Below, piece after piece: positions 1 through 5,136 of a DNA stretch of 5,321 bases. The notes under the pieces are model-generated. The model was not told the origin of the DNA. It saw only the letters and a list, made by a program, of their open reading frames with translations, and did not search any database. The stretch comes from Lachnospiraceae bacterium UBA3845. Lineage in GTDB: Bacteria > Bacillota > Clostridia > Lachnospirales > Lachnospiraceae. Numbering within the stretch: the first letter of the stretch is position 1; each line of letters starts with the position of its first letter. Location of the stretch: the NCBI GenBank assembly GCA_002392705.1, contig DGHP01000129.1, positions 2,625 to 7,945 on the forward strand, in the 5' to 3' direction. A program made the translations under genes and the position numbers.

Positions 1-1
1 G

Positions 2-58
2 CCTGAAAGCGGCGGCGTTTCCGCAGGATGTGTTACAGATAAAACAGGCGGCATCTGA
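2..58 (+). CDS. 3' end of an upstream gene, possibly PP2C-type phosphatase (partial)
   Basis: From base 2 an open frame reads PESGGVSAGCVTDKTGGI and stops at TGA 56-58, 29 bases before the preferred prkC start. In Firmicutes the gene directly upstream of prkC is normally the PP2C Ser/Thr phosphatase (Stp/PrpC) that dephosphorylates PrkC and its targets. A PP2C protein commonly ends with a short variable tail after its last conserved block, so this could be that tail. No PP2C motif falls inside the window, so the identity rests on gene order alone. The frame starting at base 3 is also open, to TGA 123-125, and would overlap prkC by 38 bases. I prefer the frame that does not overlap. Confidence 0.35.
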   Translation, partial: PESGGVSAGCVTDKTGGI

Positions 59-73
59 GCATGCCGAACCTTC

Positions 74-81
74 AGCAGGGA
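74..81 (+). promoter_or_regulatory. Ribosome binding site deciding the prkC start
   Basis: AGCAGGGA is a one-mismatch Shine-Dalgarno core. It lies 7 bases before ATG 88-90 but only 1 base before the in-frame ATG 82-84. The in-frame ATG at 61 has only a weak GGCGG upstream. Spacing therefore favours the start at 88, giving the amino terminus MLNAGDF, which matches the usual short lead-in of clostridial PrkC before the kinase domain. Confidence 0.55.
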
Positions 82-87
82 ATGTAT

Positions 88-2382
88 ATGTTGAATGCAG
101 GCGATTTTCTACAGAACAGATATGAGATAATCAATTGCATAGGATCCGGCGGCATGTCCGACGTGTATAAGTCCAGGGACCACAAGCTGAACCGTTTTGT
201 CGCGATCAAGGTTCTGAAAGCGGAGTTCCGGGGCGACAGGGAATTTGTGTCCAAATTCCGGGTAGAAGCCCAGGCTGCGGCCGGTCTGGCGCATCCGAAC
301 ATTGTCAATGTATACGACGTCGGCGAGGAGAACGGGAACTACTTTATCGTGATGGAGCTGGTAGAGGGCATCACGCTGAAGCTGTATATCCAGAACCGGG
401 GGCGGCTGTCCGTCAGGGAAGCCGTCGGCATCTCGCTGCAGGTTGCGGCCGGCCTTGAGGCCGCACACAACAACGGCATTATACACAGGGACGTTAAACC
501 GCAGAACATCATCATTTCCACGGACGGTACCGCGAAGGTGGCTGATTTCGGCATCGCGCGGGCGGCGACCAGCGACACGATCAACTCCAATGTCATGGGT
601 TCGGTCCATTACAGCGCACCGGAGCAGTCCAGAGGCGGTTTTTCGGACGCCAGGAGCGACATCTACTCTCTTGGCATTACCATGTACGAGATGCTGACCG
701 GCAAGGTTCCTTTCGACGGGGATTCCACTGTTGAGGTTGCCCTGAAGCACCTGCAGGAGGAGATCGTCTCCCCGAGAGCCGTAATCCCGGATCTTCCCCG
801 GGCCATCGAGCAGATTATTCTGAAATGCACGCAGAAGAATCCGGACAGGCGCTACCAGAACATGGCGCTCCTGATCCGTGATCTGAAAGAATCCCTGATC
901 AATCCGAACGGGGACTTTGTCCGGATCGGAATGGACGATCCGGGCGCGGCGACGCACCGCTATTCAAAGGAGGACCTGGAGGAGATCAACCGCAGACGGG
1001 CTTCCACAGGCCTGTTTTCCGGTTCCTATACGGACCGCATGAATTACCCGCCGGAAAATGAGGACGCCGGCGATTACGACGCGCATTATGACGGCGGATA
1101 TGATGAGCTTCGTCCGGACGGCGCCTATGAGGACGATGACCGCTACGATGACGATTTTTATGAGGATGATTTTGACCCTTCCTATGACGAGGACTATGAG
1201 GACGGGGACGATGTATCCGGAAAAAGATCCCGGCTGCAGAGAAGAAAAGAGCGGGACGGCAGGACGGAAAAGCTGATCACGGCTTTCTCTGTTGTGGCGG
1301 CGCTCCTGGTCGGCGGCCTGATCCTTTACCTGATTTTCCATACAGTCGGCGTATTCCAGAACGGAAGGACAGGAAATCCGGGAGAAAATGAGACCTCCAC
1401 GATCGTTCTGGATCTGACCGGCGATATGGTCACCGTACCGAATATCCGCGGCATGACAGAGGAGGAAGCCCAGCATTCGCTCAGGGAACTGAGCCTCGGA
1501 TACCGCTATCTGGGCGAGACGAATTCCTCCCAGTATTCCACCGGGCAGGTAGTCAGCCAGGATGTGGAGCCTGATACGAGGGTAAAGAAAAATACCACGG
1601 TCGGCTATATCCTCAGCAAGGGGCAGGAGCTCACCGTGCCGGATCTTACAGGCAAATCGGAGGGCGCGGCCACGGAAGCGCTGGCGAGCCTCGGCCTGCA
1701 TGTATCCGTCGACAATACCAGATTCAGCAATGAATATGACGCGGGAGATGTGATCACGACCAACCCCGGTTCCGGCTCCACTGTGCATGAGGGCGACACG
1801 GTCACTCTCTACATCAGCCAGGGAGAGGATACACAGAGCGTGATCGTTCCGAATGTGGAAGGCAAATACAGGGATGACGCGCTCACGATGCTGAATAATT
1901 ACAATCTCTTTGTCTATGTGGCTAGCGAGCCGAGCGATACGGTTCAGGAAGGCCTCGTCATCCGGCAGGATATTAAAGAGGGAACCTCGGTTCAGACGGG
2001 AAGCACCATCACCATCACGGTGTCCACGGGCCCGGAGAATCCGATCGTGATCAATCCTTCCCTGAACACCAGCACCCGCATCAGCGTCGAGGAAGGACTG
2101 GCAGGAGGTCCCCAGGCTGCGCCGCAGGAGGAAAAATGGGTCTGCAACGCCCAGCTCTCCGAACCCAGCGGCTACGCGGGAGAGACCGTCCGGATCACCC
2201 TGGCGCAGAATGATACGATCCGGACCGTGTTCGAAGGAAGGACAACCTTCCCGTACGTTCTCAGGGTCGAGGGCGAGCCGGGCGTTTCAGAAGGCATGGC
2301 CTATGTCTATGTGCTGGACGATAACGGAAATGTAAAGACAACGACAAGCTATAAGGGCATTGTGTTTCAGAAAGCGCAGTGA
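88..2382 (+). CDS. prkC: PASTA-domain membrane Ser/Thr protein kinase PrkC (PknB/Stk1 family)
   Basis: Transmembrane Hanks-type kinase of 764 residues, numbered from ATG 88. Family role: it senses peptidoglycan fragments or lipid II outside the cell and phosphorylates Thr/Ser targets controlling wall synthesis, division and germination. The kinase domain spans about 12-270: glycine loop GSGGMSDV (19-26), ATP lysine K41, alpha-C E60, HRDVKPQN with catalytic D135 and N140, DFG D153, activation-loop T161, S162 and T164 (likely autophosphorylation sites), and SAPEQ 176-180. All key residues are present. A linker at 322-375 is extremely Asp/Tyr-rich, then a basic stretch (378-395) precedes one membrane helix (about 396-419), as expected for a cytoplasmic amino terminus. 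Outside are three PASTA repeats (about 447-512, 514-579, 584-648), a spacer, and an Ig-like carboxy-terminal domain (about 681-764) with the only extracellular Cys, C686. In-frame starts also exist at 61 and 82; ribosome-site spacing favours 88. Probably co-transcribed with the upstream phosphatase. Confidence 0.95.
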   Translation: MLNAGDFLQNRYEIINCIGSGGMSDVYKSRDHKLNRFVAIKVLKAEFRGDREFVSKFRVEAQAAAGLAHPNIVNVYDVGEENGNYFIVMELVEGITLKLYIQNRGRLSVREAVGISLQVAAGLEAAHNNGIIHRDVKPQNIIISTDGTAKVADFGIARAATSDTINSNVMGSVHYSAPEQSRGGFSDARSDIYSLGITMYEMLTGKVPFDGDSTVEVALKHLQEEIVSPRAVIPDLPRAIEQIILKCTQKNPDRRYQNMALLIRDLKESLINPNGDFVRIGMDDPGAATHRYSKEDLEEINRRRASTGLFSGSYTDRMNYPPENEDAGDYDAHYDGGYDELRPDGAYEDDDRYDDDFYEDDFDPSYDEDYEDGDDVSGKRSRLQRRKERDGRTEKLITAFSVVAALLVGGLILYLIFHTVGVFQNGRTGNPGENETSTIVLDLTGDMVTVPNIRGMTEEEAQHSLRELSLGYRYLGETNSSQYSTGQVVSQDVEPDTRVKKNTTVGYILSKGQELTVPDLTGKSEGAATEALASLGLHVSVDNTRFSNEYDAGDVITTNPGSGSTVHEGDTVTLYISQGEDTQSVIVPNVEGKYRDDALTMLNNYNLFVYVASEPSDTVQEGLVIRQDIKEGTSVQTGSTITITVSTGPENPIVINPSLNTSTRISVEEGLAGGPQAAPQEEKWVCNAQLSEPSGYAGETVRITLAQNDTIRTVFEGRTTFPYVLRVEGEPGVSEGMAYVYVLDDNGNVKTTTSYKGIVFQKAQ

Positions 2383-2451
2383 GCCGCGGAGTGAGCGCAG
2401 AGCCGCGGAGTGAGCGCAGAGCGGCGGAGTGAGCGCAGAGCGGCGAGCGCA
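2381..2451 (+). repeat. 19-bp tandem repeat, 3.7 copies, starting in the prkC stop codon
   Basis: The unit GAGCCGCGGAGTGAGCGCA occurs at 2381-2399 and identically at 2400-2418. The copy at 2419-2437 has one C to G change. A shortened copy at 2438-2451 lacks five bases (GAGTG). The array shares its first bases with the prkC TGA codon (2380-2382). Each full unit contains TGA, at 2392, 2411 and 2430. Because 19 is one more than a multiple of three, these three fall in the three different reading frames. No start codon or ribosome site is associated with it. Function unknown; replication slippage is the simplest origin. Confidence 0.9.
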
Positions 2452-2462
2452 CAGAGATAGTC

Positions 2463-2480
2463 CGGCAGCTGAAGCTGCCG
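2463..2480 (+). other. Short perfect inverted repeat (hairpin) between prkC and rsgA
   Basis: CGGCAGCT and AGCTGCCG are perfect reverse complements around GA, which would fold as a 7-bp GC-rich stem with a TGAA tetraloop. No T run follows (the next bases are TGCACTCGG), so it is not a standard intrinsic terminator. An outer GTCCG (2460-2464) could pair with CGGAC (2487-2491) in a competing fold. It may be an mRNA-processing or 3'-end-protecting hairpin between the two cistrons. That role is inferred. Confidence 0.5.
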
Positions 2481-2533
2481 TGCACTCGGACGATATTCAG
2501 CCAGGGCGGAATTGATCAGTTTGCAGGTGATGG

Positions 2534-3415
2534 ATGACAGGGAAGATTATTAAGGCAGTGGCAGGGTTTTATTATGTATACTGCCATGAGGACGGGATCA
2601 TATATCAGTGCCGCGCGAGAGGCATCTTCCGCAAGGTGAAGTTCAGCCCCCTGGTGGGCGACGAAGCGGTATTCAGCATCACGGACCCGGTTGACCTGGA
2701 GGGAAATGTAGACCAGATCAGAAAACGGCGCAATTCCCTGATCCGGCCCCCCGTTGCGAATGTGGACCAGGCGCTGATCGTATGCGCGCTGGCCTCCCCG
2801 GAGCCCAACCTTTCCCTGATCGACCGTTTCCTGATCCTCATGAAACGGAGCGGGGTGCCCTCTGTGATCTGCTTCAACAAGAAAGATCTTGTGGATGACA
2901 GCTTCACGGAGAAGCTTGCCGGGATCTACAGAAACTGCGGCTGCAGAGTGATCACCGCCAGCATCCTGGACGGGGAAGGCGTCGATGAAATCTGTACCCT
3001 CATGAAAGGGAAGACCACAGTCCTTGCCGGTCCCAGCGGGGTCGGCAAATCCTCGCTGACCAACCTCCTCTGTCCCGGAGCGGACATGGAAGTCGGGGAA
3101 GTGTCCCGCAAGACCGAGCGCGGCAGGCAGACAACCCGCCACGCGGAACTCTTCGCCATGGGGGATGACTCCTTTTTCCTCGACACACCGGGCTTCTCCA
3201 GCCTGTACCTGGACGATATGCTCCCGGAAGAGGTGAAGGACTGCTTTCCGGAGTTTGCTCTGTATGAACCGGAATGTAAGTTCCAGGGCTGCATGCATAT
3301 ATCCGAACCGGTCTGCGGCGTGAAGGATGCGCTTGGCAGAGGGGAAATCAGCCGCGCCAGATATGACAGCTATGTACAGCTGGTGCAGGAACTGAAGGAT
3401 GTAAAACGTTACTGA
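2534..3415 (+). CDS. rsgA: Ribosome small subunit-dependent GTPase RsgA (YloQ/YjeQ/CpgA)
   Basis: Circularly permuted GTPase of 293 residues that binds the late 30S subunit, checks its decoding site and releases on GTP hydrolysis; B. subtilis CpgA also affects wall morphology. An amino-terminal OB fold (about 1-70, with GIFRK and VGD) precedes the G domain. The G motifs appear in permuted order: G4 NKKD (115-118), G5 TAS (141-143), G1 P-loop GPSGVGKSS (166-174), G2 around RQTTRH (198-203), G3 DTPG (217-220). The zinc knuckle has C248, C253, H255 and C261 in the spacing CX4CXHX5C. Length is normal and nothing is missing. ATG 2534 is the first start possible, because TGA occurs in frame at 2528-2530; the ribosome site CAGG (2524-2527) ends 6 bases before it. 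It lies 151 bases after prkC; PASTA kinases phosphorylate RsgA-type GTPases in some Firmicutes, so the pairing makes functional sense. Confidence 0.97.
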   Translation: MTGKIIKAVAGFYYVYCHEDGIIYQCRARGIFRKVKFSPLVGDEAVFSITDPVDLEGNVDQIRKRRNSLIRPPVANVDQALIVCALASPEPNLSLIDRFLILMKRSGVPSVICFNKKDLVDDSFTEKLAGIYRNCGCRVITASILDGEGVDEICTLMKGKTTVLAGPSGVGKSSLTNLLCPGADMEVGEVSRKTERGRQTTRHAELFAMGDDSFFLDTPGFSSLYLDDMLPEEVKDCFPEFALYEPECKFQGCMHISEPVCGVKDALGRGEISRARYDSYVQLVQELKDVKRY

Positions 3416-3433
3416 GGAAGAATCATTCCATAT

Positions 3434-3467
3434 CGGCTGCGCCTGCTGACTGCCGCAGCCGTGTTTT
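3434..3467 (+). terminator. Terminator-like hairpin after rsgA
   Basis: CGGCTGCG (3434-3441) and CGCAGCCG (3454-3461) form a perfect 8-bp GC-rich stem around a 12-base loop, followed by TGTTTTA. It lies 18 bases after the rsgA stop, a good place for a factor-independent terminator. The T tract is short (four), so it may be leaky. Its 3' half (from 3447) resembles a shortened copy of the 50-bp repeat that follows. Confidence 0.5.
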
Positions 3468-3470
3468 ACC

Positions 3471-3620
3471 GCAGTTATACTGACTGCCGCGGGCAGATTC
3501 CCGCCGCAGCCGTGTCTGCCGCAGTTATACTGACTGCCGCGGGCGGATTCTCGCTGCAGCCGTGTCTGCCGCAGTTATACTGACTGCCGCGGGCAGATTC
3601 CCGCTGCAGCTGTTTTTTCC
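3471..3620 (+). repeat. 50-bp tandem repeat, three full copies, between rsgA and rpe
   Basis: Copies lie at 3471-3520, 3521-3570 and 3571-3620, each opening with GCAGTTATACTGACTGCCGC. Copies 1 and 2 match at 47 of 50 bases and copies 1 and 3 at 45 of 50; most of the 1-to-3 differences are in the last ten bases. A degenerate 24-base copy lacking an internal 17 bases precedes them (3447-3470). Each unit holds an 11-bp interrupted palindrome, CAGT-TAT-ACTG, and an imperfect hairpin (CTGC-C-GCGGG, 6-base loop, CCCGC-C-GCAG in copy 1). In copy 2 a C to T change in the stem becomes a G-U pair. I see no coding capacity with a ribosome site. Function unknown. Confidence 0.93.
3584..3618 (+). terminator. 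Terminator-like hairpin in the last 50-bp repeat copy
   Basis: In the third repeat copy, CTGC-C-GCGGG (3584-3593) pairs with CCCGC-T-GCAG (3600-3609) around the loop CAGATT, with one internal mismatch. CTG and then six T (3613-3618) follow. Copies 1 and 2 have the hairpin but CCGTGTCTGCC instead of the T run, so only this copy looks like an intrinsic terminator. It sits 54 bases before the rpe start. It could end rsgA transcription, or act as an attenuator if transcription reads into rpe. Confidence 0.5.
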
Positions 3621-3622
3621 GT

Positions 3623-3631
3623 TGTTATTAT
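3623..3631 (+). promoter_or_regulatory. Possible extended -10 promoter element for rpe
   Basis: TGTTATTAT reads as an extended -10 (TGn followed by TATTAT, five of six to consensus) in an AT-rich stretch just after the T tract. A transcript from here would start near 3638, about 34 bases before the rpe ATG. No convincing -35 lies 17 bases upstream. A second TATTAT occurs at 3642-3647. If the upstream hairpins terminate transcription, rpe needs a promoter here; the motif alone is weak evidence. Confidence 0.27.
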
Positions 3632-3671
3632 CTGACAGCGTTATTATTTCAGATATAGAAGGAGGCGTCAC

Positions 3672-4343
3672 ATGTATATCCTTGCTCCATCTATTCTGTC
3701 GGCGGATTTCAGGCATCTGGAAGAAGACATCCGTGCCGTGGAAGCATCCGGCGCCCGTTATCTGCATATTGACGTAATGGACGGCATGTTTGTTCCCAGC
3801 ATCTCTTTCGGGCAGCCCGTCATCACGTCCATCCGTCCCTGCACGAAACTGTTCTTCGACGTACATCTGATGGTCCAGGATCCGGGCCGCTATATTTCAG
3901 ACTTTGCCCGGGCCGGCGCGGATGGGATCACCGTTCATGCAGAAGCCTGCACACATCTGGACCGGGTTCTGGCTCAGATCCATGAGGCAGGCGTCCGCAC
4001 GGGCGTTGCCCTGAATCCGGCGACGCCGCTGAGCGCCCTCGATTACGTCTATGACAAAGCGGATATGATCCTGCTCATGACCGTGAATCCGGGCTTCGGC
4101 GGACAGAAGCTGATTCCGGCCACACTCGGCAAGATCCGGGAACTGAGGGAGATCCTGAACCGGAAAGGTCTGCAGACCGATATCGAAGTCGACGGCGGAA
4201 TCAAGGAGAATACGATCCGTTCCGTCCTTGACGCGGGTGCGAATGTCTGTGTGGCGGGATCTGCGGTATTCGGCGGAGATATCGCCGGGAAGGCAGGCAG
4301 GCTGCAGGCGCTTCTTGAGGAATACGGGCAGGACCTGAAGTGA
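3672..4343 (+). CDS. rpe: Ribulose-phosphate 3-epimerase
   Basis: Cytoplasmic TIM-barrel enzyme of 223 residues that interconverts D-ribulose 5-phosphate and D-xylulose 5-phosphate in the pentose phosphate pathway. The family fingerprint is complete: APSILSADF (5-13) with S8, HIDVMDG (32-38) giving metal ligand H32 and catalytic acid/base D34, VHLMV with H65, the phosphate-side loop MTVNPGFGGQ (136-145), EVDGG with catalytic and metal ligand D174, and the carboxy-terminal phosphate-binding AGSAVF (195-200). Length is typical (about 215-230). The start is well supported: AAGGAGG (3659-3665) is a near-perfect ribosome site 6 bases before ATG 3672. The strong site, the hairpins upstream and the 256-base gap suggest separate or attenuated expression from rsgA. 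Its product feeds transketolase, whose cofactor comes from the next gene, thiN. Confidence 0.97.
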   Translation: MYILAPSILSADFRHLEEDIRAVEASGARYLHIDVMDGMFVPSISFGQPVITSIRPCTKLFFDVHLMVQDPGRYISDFARAGADGITVHAEACTHLDRVLAQIHEAGVRTGVALNPATPLSALDYVYDKADMILLMTVNPGFGGQKLIPATLGKIRELREILNRKGLQTDIEVDGGIKENTIRSVLDAGANVCVAGSAVFGGDIAGKAGRLQALLEEYGQDLK

Positions 4344-4355
4344 CATTGGAAGAGC

Positions 4356-4384
4356 GGCCCGCCGCGGTACATCAGCGGGAGGCC
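4356..4384 (+). other. Imperfect GC-rich inverted repeat between rpe and thiN
   Basis: GGCCCGCCGC (4356-4365) pairs with GCGGGAGGCC (4375-4384) at eight of ten positions, with a two-by-two internal loop and a 9-base terminal loop. It begins 12 bases after the rpe stop. No T run follows, so it is not a clear terminator. It may be an intercistronic stabilising hairpin, or chance in GC-rich sequence. Confidence 0.35.
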
Positions 4385-4447
4385 TGCCTGCTGGCGTAAA
4401 GCTGACAGAGAGTGTATCGGGAATACAGTATGAAACAGGAAATGTCT

Positions 4448-5095
4448 ATGCAAAAAGCAGTCATAATCAGCGGGGGCAGTATCGATGAAGATCTTGCCCT
4501 CCGTTTTCTTTCCGGGAAACCGTATATAATAGCTGCCGACAAAGGGCTGCTGTTTCTGGAAAAACACGGACTTTCAGCGAACCTGATCGTCGGAGATTTC
4601 GATTCTTCCCCGGCAGGATTTATCGAAAAATATCGATCTGATCACCCGGAGGCGCAGATCCGCTCCTATCGGCCGGAAAAGGATTATACCGATACGGAGA
4701 TCGCCGTGACCGCTGCTCTGGAAATGGGGCGGAAAGAGATCATAATTCTGGGCGGAACAGGATCCCGTCTTGACCATGTGCTGGGCAATATCCAGCTGCT
4801 GGAGCTGATCGCTGACAGGGGCGGGACCGGCGTAATTCTGGATCAGCACAACCGGATTACGCTGCACAGAGAGAGCTTTATCATCGACCGTGACAGCCAA
4901 TGGGGCAAGTATATCTCCTTCTTCGCCTGGGGCGGGAAAGTGAAGGGACTCAGCCTGAAGGGATTTCATTACGGCCTGGATCATTATGAGCTGGGGACAT
5001 CCGGGAGCCTGGGCGTATCGAATGAACTGGATGCGGAAAGCGGAATGGTAGAATTTACAGAAGGGCGGCTGCTGATGGTGGAATCGGCTGATTAA
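4448..5095 (+). CDS. thiN: Thiamine pyrophosphokinase (thiamine diphosphokinase)
   Basis: Transfers pyrophosphate from ATP to thiamine to make thiamine pyrophosphate. It has 215 residues, the usual size for the bacterial family. Motifs, numbered from ATG 4448: AADKG (29-33), VGDFDS (48-53) carrying the metal-binding acidic residues, KDYTDTE (78-84), GGTGSRLDH (102-110), and a carboxy-terminal beta-rich thiamine-binding part with SNE (191-193). AGGA (4437-4440) lies 7 bases before ATG 4448, and MQKAVIISGG is the normal family beginning. In-frame alternatives are GTG 4412, ATG 4430 (with GGGA 7 bases upstream) and ATG 4442; 4430 is the best rival and would add six residues. It follows rpe by 104 bases and is probably in the same operon. 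A weak CTGACA-16-TACAGT (4402-4429) could be a promoter, but would leave a leader of only about 12 bases. Confidence 0.93.
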   Translation: MQKAVIISGGSIDEDLALRFLSGKPYIIAADKGLLFLEKHGLSANLIVGDFDSSPAGFIEKYRSDHPEAQIRSYRPEKDYTDTEIAVTAALEMGRKEIIILGGTGSRLDHVLGNIQLLELIADRGGTGVILDQHNRITLHRESFIIDRDSQWGKYISFFAWGGKVKGLSLKGFHYGLDHYELGTSGSLGVSNELDAESGMVEFTEGRLLMVESAD

Positions 5096-5127
5096 AGAAG
5101 AAATGTGATGAGCTGGATTAAAGAAGA
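5087..5127 (+). repeat. Short direct repeat across the thiN stop and the cupin ribosome site
   Basis: GCTGATTAAAGAAGA (5087-5101) recurs as GCTGGATTAAAGAAGA (5112-5127), with one inserted G. The first copy contains the thiN stop codon TAA 5093-5095; the second leads straight into AGAGG (5125-5129), the ribosome site of the cupin gene. It looks like a small local duplication. Confidence 0.6.
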
Positions 5128-5136
5128 GGTGAAGTT

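Noticed and set aside
61..87. Upstream prkC starts at ATG 61 and ATG 82
   Set aside because: ATG 61 has only a weak ribosome site, and ATG 82 is too close to AGCAGGGA. ATG 88 has correct spacing and the family-like amino terminus. ATG 61 cannot be fully excluded.
109..957. Long reverse-strand open frame of 282 codons opposite the kinase domain
   Set aside because: It is fully antisense to a kinase domain with every catalytic motif intact. It shows no recognisable domain and arises from GC-rich third positions.
1058..1276. Forward Met/Thr-rich open frame in another frame of prkC
   Set aside because: It is a shifted reading of the repetitive GAY/TAY codons in the acidic linker, with no ribosome site and no independent support.
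964..1788. Reverse-strand open frame with a strongly hydrophobic, membrane-like middle section
   Set aside because: The Ile/Val-rich stretch is the reverse complement of the GAC/GAT/TAT-rich Asp/Tyr linker of PrkC, so the membrane look is a composition artefact.
3476..3581. TATACT in each 50-bp repeat as a set of three -10 promoter boxes
   Set aside because: No -35-like hexamer or extended TGn lies at the right distance in any of the copies, so the match is better read as part of the palindrome.
3471..3620. The 50-bp array as a CRISPR array
   Set aside because: The units are near-identical over their full 50 bases with no variable spacers, so it is a plain tandem repeat.
4402..4429. CTGACA-16-TACAGT as a thiN promoter
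   Set aside because: Both boxes deviate from consensus and the leader would be about 12 bases, barely including the ribosome site. Co-transcription with rpe is simpler.
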